Source: Streptomyces sp. B21-105 (GTDB taxonomy: Bacteria > Actinomycetota > Actinomycetes > Streptomycetales > Streptomycetaceae). From it: a stretch of DNA of 18,325 bases. A model generated the notes under the pieces. The model was not told the DNA's origin. It did not search any database and saw only the letters and a list, made by a program, of their open reading frames with translations. This document shows positions 1 to 5,961 of the stretch, in pieces (within the stretch, counting starts at the first letter, position 1; each line of letters begins with the position of its first letter). The position numbers and the translations under genes are program-made. The stretch lies in contig NZ_JARUMJ010000003.1 of assembly GCF_036898465.1 (NCBI RefSeq), positions 1 through 18,325 on the forward strand, read 5' to 3'.

Positions 1-29
1 CGTACACCCGGGCGGGGCTGTGTCGTTGC
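1..29. terminator. Right arm of hairpin that closes across the window ends; recombinase terminator
   Basis: Bases 8-19 (CCGGGCGGGGCT) are the exact reverse complement of 18313-18324, and 23-29 (TCGTTGC) of 18304-18310. If base 18325 is joined to base 1, this makes a 12-bp stem with an 8-nt loop, then a small internal loop and a further 7-bp stem. The stem lies just past the recombinase stop codon, where its terminator should be. This is seen in the sequence; circularity is inferred from it. Confidence 0.75.
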
Positions 30-36
30 TCGAAGG

Positions 37-750
37 TCAGGCAGACACCTTCGCGGCGTCCTGCCCGTTGTAGACCTTCTGGACGGCCGACGGGTGCCAC
101 GTCGCCCCGCCGCGGGCCGTCGGCACGCCGTCGTCCATGAGGCCGCGGGCGATGGCAGTCCAACCAGCTCCGCCTTCCCGCTCCTCGACGATGCGGCGGA
201 CCACGGACTCCGGCAGAACGGAGGGCCGGCCGAGGCGAACGCCCTGCTCGCGCTTCGCGGCCAGGCCCTCGCGGGTGCGCGCCCGGATAAGGTCGCGCTC
301 CATCTCTGCGACGCCGGCCAGCATGGTGAACATGAGCTTGCCGTGGGGGCTGGTGAGGTCGACGGCACCGTCGGCGGAGGCCAGGGTCCAGCCTTCGCGC
401 TCGGCTCGGTCGCGCAGGGCCAGGAGGTCGGTAGCCCGGCGGCCGACGCGGTCCGCCTTGCCGAACAGCAGCACCGAGGCCGGGCCGGTGGCGAGCGCGT
501 CCAGGGCCTTCGACAGCTCGGGGCGCTTCATCGGTGCCGTGCCGCCGGATACGCCTTCGTCGACGTGCCAGGCGATGACCTCAAGGCCGCGGGCCGCTGC
601 GCAAGCGGTGATGGCCGTGCGCTGTGCGTCGAGGCCGGCGCCGGACTTGACCTGTTCGGCGGTGCTCACGCGCAGGTAGCCGATCGCGTAGTTGCTCACG
701 CGAGCGACGGTACGGCGGCGGCGGGCGGTGGGCTTCCGGCTGATTTCCAT
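37..750 (-). CDS. Small serine recombinase (resolvase/invertase family)
   Basis: A 237-aa resolvase-family serine recombinase, expected to cut and rejoin DNA through a 5'-phosphoserine intermediate. The catalytic domain starts near residue 20 with YAIGYLRVST, placing the nucleophile at Ser29. FGKADRVGRRATDL and the later EMERDLIRARTREGL match the conserved Arg-containing motifs and the E helix of the family. Residues about 175-230 (GRPSVLPESVVRRI onward) form the C-terminal helix-turn-helix. The size is that of a Tn3-type resolvase or DNA invertase, not of a large integrase, so plasmid multimer resolution is the likely job. The ATG at 750 has no strong Shine-Dalgarno. A GTG at 699, seven bases after TACCGT, is an alternative start that would remove a basic 17-residue leader. 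An inverted repeat overlaps its presumed promoter, suggesting autoregulation. Confidence 0.93.
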   Translation of the reverse strand: MEISRKPTARRRRTVARVSNYAIGYLRVSTAEQVKSGAGLDAQRTAITACAAARGLEVIAWHVDEGVSGGTAPMKRPELSKALDALATGPASVLLFGKADRVGRRATDLLALRDRAEREGWTLASADGAVDLTSPHGKLMFTMLAGVAEMERDLIRARTREGLAAKREQGVRLGRPSVLPESVVRRIVEEREGGAGWTAIARGLMDDGVPTARGGATWHPSAVQKVYNGQDAAKVSA

Positions 751-760
751 GACCCCAGTC

Positions 761-784
761 TACACTAAACGACCCTTTAGTGTA
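761..784 (-). promoter_or_regulatory. Inverted repeat over the recombinase promoter
   Basis: TACACTAAA (761-769) and TTTAGTGTA (776-784) form a perfect 9-bp dyad with a 6-bp spacer, ending about 10 bp upstream of the recombinase ATG. It is AT-rich in very GC-rich DNA. Read on the minus strand, the ATG-proximal arm supplies TAGTGT, a fair TANNNT -10 box (762-767). An operator or recombinase binding subsite is the natural reading. The binding protein is inferred. Confidence 0.6.
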
Positions 785-857
785 AGCACTGGTGAGGGAT
801 CACCGTCACTCACTGGAGCCGGGCACGACACATGATCGACGCCGCTGGTCGGGGAGC

Positions 858-946
858 GTCCACCCCGCGCGGGCGAGGGCCGAGGTAGCTTTCGTTCGCC
901 GGTACGGAAGCAATTCCGGTCCACCCCGCGCGGGCGAGGGCCGAGG
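858..946. repeat. Two identical 28-bp direct repeats with a 33-bp spacer (CRISPR-like pair or res site)
   Basis: Identical 28-mers lie at 858-885 and 919-946, each starting GTCCACCCCGCGC and ending GGGCGAGGGCCGAGG. The period is 61 bp, which is the geometry of type I-E CRISPR arrays, and the internal near-palindrome CCCCGCGC/GCGAGG resembles degenerate actinobacterial I-E repeats. There are only two copies and no cas genes in the window. The pair lies in the intergenic region in front of the serine recombinase, exactly where res sites with subsites of about 28 bp are found. Both readings remain open. Confidence 0.6.
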
Positions 947-976
947 GGCTCTCCGTACCGGCGAACGAAGAGCCCA
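891..976. repeat. 18-bp inverted repeat spanning the second 28-bp repeat, plus hairpin
   Basis: TTCGTTCGCCGGTACGGA (891-908, inside the 33-bp spacer) recurs as its exact reverse complement at 952-969, after the second 28-bp repeat. Both start five bases after the end of a 28-bp repeat. The second copy is also framed by GGGCTCT and AGAGCCC (about 945-951 and 970-976), making a small stem. Nothing coding is evident between 785 and 1077. Confidence 0.7.
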
Positions 977-1077
977 CCAATCCCGCCGCAGCACGCCCAT
1001 ACGGGCCGCAGAGCGCCCAACAGGCCCCAGGCGGCCCGCACGACGCGGAATGGTCCATGAGGTCAACACAGAGGCAC

Positions 1078-1272
1078 CTAGAAGGGGCCGCCGCATGGTT
1101 CTGCGGGTCGTCTGTCCCCTTGGGGTCGGTCGTGGTGTCTGGTGGTGCTGACTGTCCCCTCCTCCACCGTCCCCCCTATAGGGGGACTGGGGACGGTGGG
1201 TACGGTCGCGGGGACCGTACCCGTGGGGACGGTTGGGGACGGTCGGGGGACGGTGGGTACGGTCGTGGTCAT
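1078..1272 (-). CDS. Doubtful 64-aa Thr-Val-Pro repeat protein
   Basis: An ATG at 1272 follows GAGAGGA at good spacing and opens a 64-residue frame starting MTTTVPTVPRPSPTVPTGTV. The Thr-Val-Pro repeats are a direct consequence of the GGGGACGGT and GGTACGGTC DNA repeats, and the C-terminal half shows no protein-like pattern. It lies just past the terminator-like hairpin of the minus-strand operon. I think this is more likely repeat DNA read as protein than a real gene; no family is recognised. Confidence 0.2.
   Translation of the reverse strand: MTTTVPTVPRPSPTVPTGTVPATVPTVPSPPIGGTVEEGTVSTTRHHDRPQGDRRPAEPCGGPF
1166..1265. repeat. Iteron-like cluster of GGGGACGGT repeats
   Basis: GGGGACGGT occurs at 1189, 1225, 1235 and 1246, and its reverse complement ACCGTCCCC at 1166. 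The first and last forward copies extend to a perfect 20-bp direct repeat (1189-1208 and 1246-1265) containing GGTGGGTACGGTCG. Two dyads are embedded: GTCCCCC/GGGGGAC (1169-1187) and GGGTACGGTC/GACCGTACCC (1198-1222). Short direct repeats with dyads in noncoding DNA beside a RepA-like ATPase operon resemble an iteron-type origin or a partition site. The function is inferred. Confidence 0.6.
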
Positions 1273-1300
1273 GTCGGTCCTCTCTGGAATGCTGTCGGGT

Positions 1301-1329
1301 GGCCGGCCCCGATAGCTGCGGGGCCGGCC
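1301..1329 (-). terminator. Terminator of the minus-strand ATPase operon
   Basis: GGCCGGCCCC (1301-1310) and GGGGCCGGCC (1320-1329) make a perfect 10-bp stem with a 9-nt loop, 12 bp past the stop codon of the last gene of the operon (1342). There is no T tract, as is usual in Streptomyces. Confidence 0.7.
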
Positions 1330-1341
1330 GTCGTGTGCGGG

Positions 1342-1647
1342 TCAGGCGGAGTGCAGCTCGTACTGCCAGGCGTCGATCACGTCGCTGTTGGCAAGGTCCC
1401 GCTTCCGCTCCAGCCACTCCGCCATCTGCTCGCGCGCAATCACGCCGTTGCAGTCGACGCACTCGCCCGCGATGACGCCCTGCGGCAGCGGCGACGGTGA
1501 GGCGAACTTCGGGTTCGAGACCGGCCAGACCCCGAGGCTGCTCATACCGCTGATGCGCTCGATGCCGGTCACGGGCTTGTGGCAGTAGCGGCAGGCTGCG
1601 GGCGGTTCGGACGGCGGTACGAGTTCAAACAGTGTCGGCTGGGACAT
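1342..1647 (-). CDS. Hypothetical zinc-ribbon protein, last gene of the ATPase operon
   Basis: A 101-residue protein of unknown function. It carries two Cys pairs, CRYC at residues 19-22 and ECVDC in the second half, which together could form a four-cysteine zinc ribbon. The last 35 residues are charged and helical-looking (REQMAEWLERKRDLA). The ATG at 1647 is preceded by AAGGAG at normal spacing. It follows the coiled-coil gene after a 60-bp gap that holds a 22-bp hairpin, so it may be expressed less than the genes before it. Its codon use and position mark it as a real gene. A DNA-binding or replication-accessory role is only a guess from the context. Confidence 0.75.
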   Translation of the reverse strand: MSQPTLFELVPPSEPPAACRYCHKPVTGIERISGMSSLGVWPVSNPKFASPSPLPQGVIAGECVDCNGVIAREQMAEWLERKRDLANSDVIDAWQYELHSA

Positions 1648-1671
1648 CGTGCTTCTCCTTCGGTGGATGTG

Positions 1672-1693
1672 CCGGCCGCCGGTCGGCGGCCGG
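1672..1693. terminator. Perfect 10-bp intergenic hairpin
   Basis: CCGGCCGCCG (1672-1681) and CGGCGGCCGG (1684-1693) are perfect inverted repeats with a 2-bp centre, between two co-directional minus-strand genes. It could act as an attenuator or an RNA-stabilising hairpin; it has no T tract. Confidence 0.5.
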
Positions 1694-1703
1694 AAGTCTC
1701 AGG

Positions 1704-1719
1704 TGTTTCATCTGAAACA
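1704..1719. promoter_or_regulatory. parS-like palindrome
   Basis: The 16-mer TGTTTCATCTGAAACA matches the chromosomal ParB site parS (TGTTTCACGTGAAACA) at 14 of 16 positions. Both half-sites are intact, and only the central CG is replaced by TC. It overlaps the stop codon of the small coiled-coil gene. No parB gene is visible in the window. The central CG matters for ParB binding, so this could equally be a chance coding sequence. Confidence 0.35.
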
Positions 1720-1938
1720 GTCGGGCTCGTCGTCGTCCTGGCCGTCGTCCTCGGCGTCGAGGCGCAGCTGCTCCCGCTCGGCGAGGTGGCGCAGCTTGTT
1801 CGCATGCCGGGCAGCGAGACCCCGCCGGCGGGCCGCCGACAGTTCGTCACGCCGCTCCCGCGCCGCCTGGACCTTGATGCGGGCCTGTTGGATGCGCTGC
1901 TGCACGGCCTGCTCCACCGCGCTGGTCGACTCGGTCAC
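1708..1938 (-). CDS. Small charged coiled-coil protein
   Basis: A 76-residue protein rich in Arg, Glu, Ala and Gln (AVQQRIQQARIKVQAARERR), predicted to be one long helix or coiled coil, with an acidic tail (EDDGQDDDEPD). It starts at GTG 1938, which overlaps the stop of the ATPase gene as GTGA, and AAGGAGAGG lies just upstream, so it is translationally coupled to the ATPase. It could be an adaptor or loader for the ATPase. No family is recognised, so this rests on coupling alone. Confidence 0.75.
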   Translation of the reverse strand: MTESTSAVEQAVQQRIQQARIKVQAARERRDELSAARRRGLAARHANKLRHLAEREQLRLDAEDDGQDDDEPDCFR

Positions 1939-3218
1939 GGGGCCTCTCCTTCACTGGTGGTGAACGGTTTGGTGAGGGTGTGGAGCTGGGCGCCGCGGGG
2001 GCCTGGTGTGACGGTGACGAATCCTTCGTCGACGAGTCGGGCGAGGGCGGCTCGGACGGCGTCTTTGTTGCCGGTGACGCGGTCTTGGACGCCTCGGACG
2101 CTGAGCGGGTCGGGTGCGCCGGCGAGGGCGTCGGAGACTTTCTGCATGAGCCCGGTCGGGCGGAATGGTCCGGTGCGTTCGATGGGGGTGGTGAGGCTGG
2201 ATTCGGCGAACGTCTCGTCGTGGGAGGTCAGGGTGAAGTCGGCGAACCAGTGGAGGCCGCTGGAGTGGGGGAGGGCGTGGCGGCGGAGTTGGCCGGGTCG
2301 GTCTTTTGAGATGCGGACGGTGGATTTGCCGGTGACGCCGATTCCGAAGGGGGTGCGGTTTTCGAGGGTGTACACGGCGCCGGTGATGCCGTTGATCTTG
2401 TGGACGCCGCCGATGGCGTACCGGCCCCGGCCTTCCTTGTCCTTGACGACGTGGTCGAGGGTGACGACGGCGGCGCCGGTCCGGGCGATGGGGTGGAGGA
2501 GGACGCGGCCGAAGTGGGCTACGTCGCTGTTGTCCTTGAGCTCCATGCCGTGCATGGCCATGCCTTCGGTGACGCCGTCGACGGGTACGAACGTGGGTTT
2601 GAGGTCGTTGAGGGCCTGGCCGAGGTCGAGCTTGTTGAACTCGGAGGTGAGCGGGGTCTCGGGGCGGATGTACGCGAACCGTTCGCTGATGACGGTGGCG
2701 GGCACGCCGAGGGTGAGGAGGCGTCCGGCGACTCCGGGGGCGTCGTCCTCGAAGTCGATGAACACGACGGCGTTTCCGGCCGCCAGTTCGGAGGCGACGG
2801 CCGTGAGCGCGAACCATGTTTTGCCGCCTTCGGACTCGCCGATGACGGAGTGGAGGCGGCCGGGATAGAAGAGGCCGATGCCGTCGTCTCTGCGGCCGAT
2901 GGTGGGCTGGGGTGCCTGGTAGGTGCCGTTGAGGATGTCTGTGAGGTCGCGGGGTCGCCAGCTGGGTGTGGGGCGGGAGGCGTTGGGGGCTTGTCCGTTG
3001 CCGGTCGGGGGTGGCGGGCTGGGGTGCTGGCCGGGGATCCAGAGTCCTCCGTTGTGTGCGGGTGGCTGGTCGTCGGTCCAGGCCGGGATGGAGTCTTCGG
3101 CCCAGATTCGTGGGTCTGTGGGTTCGGCCCATATCTGGGCTTCGCGTTGTGCGGCTTCGGTGGTGGGCCGGCGGGTGCTGGTGGGCCAGGCGCCGGGTAC
3201 GCGGTTGTTGGTGGTCAC
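1935..3218 (-). CDS. RepA-like AAA/RecA-fold hexameric ATPase (putative replicative helicase)
   Basis: A 427-aa P-loop ATPase of the RSF1010 RepA / RecA-fold type (AAA_25-like), a family of hexameric DNA helicases and related motors on plasmids and phages. Residues 1-115 are a Pro-rich, probably disordered leader. Walker A is GESEGGKT (127-134), the next hydrophobic strand is VVFIDFED (151-158), and VVTLDHVVKD (251-260) fits the Walker B strand. GRGRYAIGGVHKINGITGA (264-281) resembles the oligomer-contact region of this family. The last 70 residues (LMQKVSDALAGAPDPLSVRG onward) look like a winged helix. GTG 3218 overlaps the stop of a 24-codon gene as GTGA. It lies in an operon with an HTH protein and small zinc proteins, pointing to DNA replication or partition. 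The family call is strong; the exact role is inferred. Confidence 0.85.
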   Translation of the reverse strand: MTTNNRVPGAWPTSTRRPTTEAAQREAQIWAEPTDPRIWAEDSIPAWTDDQPPAHNGGLWIPGQHPSPPPPTGNGQAPNASRPTPSWRPRDLTDILNGTYQAPQPTIGRRDDGIGLFYPGRLHSVIGESEGGKTWFALTAVASELAAGNAVVFIDFEDDAPGVAGRLLTLGVPATVISERFAYIRPETPLTSEFNKLDLGQALNDLKPTFVPVDGVTEGMAMHGMELKDNSDVAHFGRVLLHPIARTGAAVVTLDHVVKDKEGRGRYAIGGVHKINGITGAVYTLENRTPFGIGVTGKSTVRISKDRPGQLRRHALPHSSGLHWFADFTLTSHDETFAESSLTTPIERTGPFRPTGLMQKVSDALAGAPDPLSVRGVQDRVTGNKDAVRAALARLVDEGFVTVTPGPRGAQLHTLTKPFTTSEGEAP

Positions 3219-3289
3219 AGGAGCCCCCGAGCGTGGTGATGGGGTCCATGGACTTCAGTGCGTCGATCCTCGTTCGCGCGCTCGGTCAT
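3215..3289 (-). CDS. 24-residue leader or microprotein linking two overlapped genes
   Basis: ATG at 3289 opens a 24-codon frame (MTERANEDRRTEVHGPHHHA...) that ends in TGA at 3217-3215. The start overlaps the stop of the gene before as ATGA, and its stop overlaps the ATPase GTG start as GTGA. AGGAGG lies 7 bases upstream, the best ribosome site of the operon, whereas the ATPase start has only a weak one. The frame may exist to deliver ribosomes to the ATPase start, or it may make a basic, His-rich microprotein. The overlaps and the ribosome site are seen directly; translation is inferred. Confidence 0.55.
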   Translation of the reverse strand: MTERANEDRRTEVHGPHHHARGLL

Positions 3290-3576
3290 GCGGCTGCCTC
3301 CTGGTGATGCCGGCAGCAGGGGCAGCATTGCGCGCGTGGGGTGATGGCGAGCCGCTGGCGGACTTCCCAGGGGGACCAGCCTTCGTTGAGTACGAGGTGG
3401 TTGGCGTAGCGGCGGAGCTCGGTCTCGGTCATGCCGTAGGTGGAGGGCTGGCCGGGTTGGACGTACCGGTCCAGGGGGTCGCGGTGGCCGTCGTCGAGGG
3501 GTGGGCAGCGGAGTGCGGCGGCTCGCCGTCGGCGGATCTGCTGCGGAACGGTGTCGTCGGTGGCGCGTGCGAGCAT
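3286..3576 (-). CDS. Hypothetical DNA-associated protein with CxxC tail; probable upstream frameshift
   Basis: The in-frame ATG at 3576 gives 96 residues with a compact conserved-looking region (RRYANHLVLNEGWSPWEVRQ, helical) and a C-terminal CCPCCRHH cluster that could bind zinc. That ATG lacks a ribosome site. A GTG at 3650 overlaps the stop of the preceding gene as GTGA and has GGAGG 9 bases upstream. It reads well for about 18 codons (MTPNDSAPDGRPGRKETSG) and then loses coding character at a C4 tract (G4 on the coding strand, 3593-3596). Adding one base there joins the two frames into one protein of about 121 residues. A GTG at 3708 is also in frame but would overlap the previous gene by 62 bp. 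The function is unknown. Confidence 0.65.
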   Translation of the reverse strand: MLARATDDTVPQQIRRRRAAALRCPPLDDGHRDPLDRYVQPGQPSTYGMTETELRRYANHLVLNEGWSPWEVRQRLAITPRAQCCPCCRHHQEAAA

Positions 3577-3646
3577 GGGTGTGGACCGCGTGCCCCGCTG
3601 GTCTCCTTGCGCCCCGGCCTGCCGTCGGGGGCGCTGTCGTTGGGGG

Positions 3647-4015
3647 TCACCGCGGTTCGCCTCCGTCGTGGAGCGCGCCGGCTTGGCGGAGGGCGCGGCG
3701 GAGGACACGGAGGTCGTTGGGGGGCATCGTCTTGAAGGCGTCGCCGAGGGTTCGGGTGTCGCCGGGTGGCAGGAGTCGGTCGATGAGGGCCATGGCCAGG
3801 AGCCAGGCCTGTGCCTGGGTGCGGAGTGCTTCGAGGTCCCGTCGGCGGGCGTCGAGGATGTGGGGGCGGCGGCGGACGATCCGGATACCGGTTGCTTGTT
3901 CGACGTCGTCGGCGGTGGCGGTGAGTCCGTCGATTTGCTGCTGGAGGATGGCGGCGGCGCGCTTCGCGACGGCGCGACGCTCGGCCTGCTCGTAGGGGCT
4001 GAGTTCGTCTTTCAC
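3647..4015 (-). CDS. Hypothetical helical protein of the ATPase operon
   Basis: A 122-residue protein starting at GTG 4015 (MKDELSPYEQAERRAVAKRA), almost wholly helical in appearance, with no Cys. Longer in-frame starts exist, but the sequence upstream of 4015 is Pro/Arg-rich and reads as the shadow of the neighbouring genes. GTG 4015 overlaps the stop of the preceding gene as GTGA, and GGAG sits 8 bases before it. Its own stop overlaps the likely GTG start (3650) of the next gene. I recognise no domain. Its middle part (ATGIRIVRRRPHILDARRRD) is strongly basic, so nucleic-acid contact is possible. Confidence 0.75.
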   Translation of the reverse strand: MKDELSPYEQAERRAVAKRAAAILQQQIDGLTATADDVEQATGIRIVRRRPHILDARRRDLEALRTQAQAWLLAMALIDRLLPPGDTRTLGDAFKTMPPNDLRVLRRALRQAGALHDGGEPR

Positions 4016-4173
4016 GGTCGGCTCCAAATCCCGTAGCTGATCAGCAGTTTTGCGGCGGTGAGGCGGCGTTGGCGGTCGGTGAGTTCGCTCGACCAGCAGG
4101 CGAGGCACGGCCGGTGGGGGGCGCACGCGCAGCGCGGTGTTTCGGGGCGGCTGGGTGCGGGGCGGCGGCTCAT
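4012..4173 (-). CDS. 53-aa four-cysteine (zinc-knuckle-like) microprotein
   Basis: A short protein whose ATG at 4173 overlaps the stop of the HTH gene as ATGA, and whose stop overlaps the next gene's start as GTGA. A GGAG site lies upstream of the ATG. The sequence holds four close cysteines (CACAPHRPCLAC, residues 15-26) in a CxC-x5-CxxC arrangement that could hold one zinc ion. Basic residues surround it on both sides, and a short helical tail follows (RQRRLTAAKLLISYGIW). The frame stays open far upstream, but that part has no coding character because the HTH gene occupies the DNA. The role is unknown; a small nucleic-acid-binding accessory protein is plausible. Confidence 0.65.
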   Translation of the reverse strand: MSRRPAPSRPETPRCACAPHRPCLACWSSELTDRQRRLTAAKLLISYGIWSRP

Positions 4174-4997
4174 GGCTGGCTCCGGTGTTCGGGGCAGGCA
4201 CAGCCGCATCCGTGGATGTCGGGGCGGCGTCCTGTGGTGCCGGCCGACTTCTTCGGCGTGCGGACCGCCTGGGCGGTGAGGCTGGTGAGGAGGCCGCGGA
4301 GCTGCTGGGCGTGCTTGTGGTCGCCGCGGTCCTGGGCGGCCTTGATGGCGGCGGTCAGGGCCTTCCTGCGGGTCGCGGCGAGGTCGGATCCGTCGTTCCG
4401 TCGGGGTCCGCCTGGCCGGTCGGATGTGTGGCATTCGCAGGCGACGCCGACCGCGATGCCGCAGGCCTTGTAGCCGCGGGGGGCGGCGGTGCGGGCCTGT
4501 ACGGGTTCGGGTTCCGTGGGTTGCGGTGAGGGGTGGCGGGCGCGCAGCTGCTCGCGCAGGACCTTGAGGTCTTCGCGGCATGGTTCGCCGAGGAGTTGGC
4601 GGTGCGGGACGGTGAGGGTCGGCTGGAGTCCGCCGTGTACGGCTGCCGTCATCCGTGCCCAACACCAACGGCATCCGCGGTTTTCGGGCATGCCGGCCGC
4701 CTGGAGGATGTGCGGCCCGAAGATCTTCAGGGCGTCCTTGTCGCGCTGGAGGACGGTGCCTTTGGTGCCGCCTGGCCACTGGAGACGCTTACGGACTTGC
4801 TCTGCGAAGCGGGTGAGGTCGCCGACTTTCGCGGCGGCGGCCTGCTGGCGGTCGAGGATGAACCGGTCGAGGGAGTCCTCGGGGATGCGGAGCTTGATGC
4901 CGGTCGCGGTGAGGGTGTGATCGCCGATTCGGTCGTAGATGGCGCGTTCGGAGAGGCCGGTTCGTTGGGCTGCTTGAGCCACTGTCAGGTACTTCAT
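4170..4997 (-). CDS. HTH (excisionase/MerR-like) DNA-binding protein with three Cys clusters
   Basis: A 275-aa protein and first gene of the minus-strand operon. Residues 3-48 (YLTVAQAAQRTGLSERAIYD then LRIPEDSLDRFI) are a winged helix-turn-helix of the excisionase/MerR type. The rest holds three Cys/His groups: CRWC (109-112), C179 with CECH (187-190), and CGCACPEH (264-271), which suggests bound zinc and a multi-part DNA-binding protein. A charged helical stretch lies at about 205-245. It is too long for a plain excisionase. With a RepA-like ATPase downstream, a replication initiator or helicase-loading role is possible. There is no clear ribosome site: TACCGT lies six bases upstream of the ATG, so the mRNA may be leaderless. 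It diverges from the gene at 5146 over a 148-bp gap. Confidence 0.8.
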   Translation of the reverse strand: MKYLTVAQAAQRTGLSERAIYDRIGDHTLTATGIKLRIPEDSLDRFILDRQQAAAAKVGDLTRFAEQVRKRLQWPGGTKGTVLQRDKDALKIFGPHILQAAGMPENRGCRWCWARMTAAVHGGLQPTLTVPHRQLLGEPCREDLKVLREQLRARHPSPQPTEPEPVQARTAAPRGYKACGIAVGVACECHTSDRPGGPRRNDGSDLAATRRKALTAAIKAAQDRGDHKHAQQLRGLLTSLTAQAVRTPKKSAGTTGRRPDIHGCGCACPEHRSQP

Positions 4998-5145
4998 GAA
5001 GCGACGGTAGGTGGGGTTTCCCGAAGATCGTTCCGGGGCGCTTTAGGCCTGCTGACCTGCGGATTTGCGGGGTGGATCCGGTCCGGAATGAAGGCGTGCG
5101 GGTCCGTCGGATGATGGCGGGGAGGAGACCGAGCGGGAGGCGAGC

Positions 5146-5961
5146 ATGCCGAGGGCAGACCAGGCGGACCGACGTAGCGGGCTACGGCCGGTGAAGTGCG
5201 GGGCGCAGTCGAAGCAGAGCAAAGAGCAATGCAAGCGGTGGGCGGTGGTGGGCGCGATGCCCCCGCGCTGCAAGATCCACGGTGGCGGCAAAGGTGCCGT
5301 GAAGGACAAGGCGGATCTGGCCGTGACGGCTGCTCAGCTTGGGGTTCTGGGACTGCCCCCGGCTCAGACGATCTCTGTCGTGCAGCGGGTCCTGAGTCAG
5401 ATGATGCTCCAGGCGGCGGGCGCGCTGGCCGCTGCCTCGGAGGAGGGAAGGCCGGCAGATCCTGCCGAGAACACGGCGTTCGTCGAGGCGTCCGACCGGG
5501 CTCTGGTCGCGGCGCGGGTGGCTCTGCAGGCCGGGGTTGAGCAGCAGTCCGACGAGGAGCGCGAGGAGCTGGCGGAGCTGGTTGCCGGAGCGGTGCGGAC
5601 CACGGTCGACGCGGTGATGCGGGCTTTGCCGGGCGGGTTGAAGCACTGGCATGACCTGCGCGATTACGCGATGGCGATGATCGGGTGGGCTCTCACCCCA
5701 GAAACGGACCGCGGCGAGCGTCCGGGTCTTCCGGCAGACCCGCCCGAGCATCTGCTTCCTGGCTACGTGCATCCGAGTACGGGGTGGGGTGGGGGGCGGC
5801 CGGGGTTTGCGGCGGCTGGCGAGTTGCTGCCGGGTCCGATCCGCCGGCGGGCGGCTCCGGATGCGGATGCGGTGTGGGCGGCGGCTCAGGAGATCGCCGA
5901 CGCGGAGATCGTGGGCGAGGAGGACGACGGCAATGATGACGCTGACGCAGATTCGGCGTGA
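5146..5961 (+). CDS. Cys/HGG-motif protein, phage small-terminase-like
   Basis: A 271-aa protein. Its N-terminus has Cys18, Cys29, Cys42 and His45 followed by GGG (CKIHGGG). This C-x10-C-x12-C-x2-H-GG arrangement recurs in small actinobacterial and phage proteins, some annotated as small terminase subunits. The middle (70-160) is Ala/Glu-rich helix. Residues 190-240 are Pro/Gly-rich, and the tail is very acidic (EIVGEEDDGNDDADADSA). The ATG at 5146 has GGGAGG at five bases. It diverges from the HTH operon and overlaps the next gene by 29 bp. The zinc motif is seen; binding of DNA or a packaging-like task is a guess. No other phage structural genes are present, so terminase function is unlikely. 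Confidence 0.75.
   Translation: MPRADQADRRSGLRPVKCGAQSKQSKEQCKRWAVVGAMPPRCKIHGGGKGAVKDKADLAVTAAQLGVLGLPPAQTISVVQRVLSQMMLQAAGALAAASEEGRPADPAENTAFVEASDRALVAARVALQAGVEQQSDEEREELAELVAGAVRTTVDAVMRALPGGLKHWHDLRDYAMAMIGWALTPETDRGERPGLPADPPEHLLPGYVHPSTGWGGGRPGFAAAGELLPGPIRRRAAPDADAVWAAAQEIADAEIVGEEDDGNDDADADSA

Noticed and set aside
37..750. Recombinase as an integrase of an integrative element
   Set aside because: It lacks the long C-terminal domains of large serine integrases and there is no attachment site nearby; resolvase or invertase is the better fit.
858..946. A functional CRISPR array
   Set aside because: Only two repeats, no cas gene in the window, and the flanking sequences share an inverted 18-mer; kept only as a CRISPR-like repeat pair.
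806..1462. Long minus-strand frame rich in RAGWT/PARGG-like peptides
   Set aside because: It is the translation of the 28-bp repeats and iteron cluster and runs through the operon terminator; no ribosome site and no coherent protein pattern.
1579..2868. Long plus-strand open frame opposite the ATPase operon
   Set aside because: Shadow of GC-rich coding DNA on the other strand; the minus strand has Walker motifs, ribosome sites and coupled starts.
3429..3650. Separate 73-aa gene starting at GTG 3650
   Set aside because: Only its first 18 or so codons look coding; the rest is low-complexity, and the protein-like signal continues in the adjacent frame, so a frameshifted single gene is preferred.
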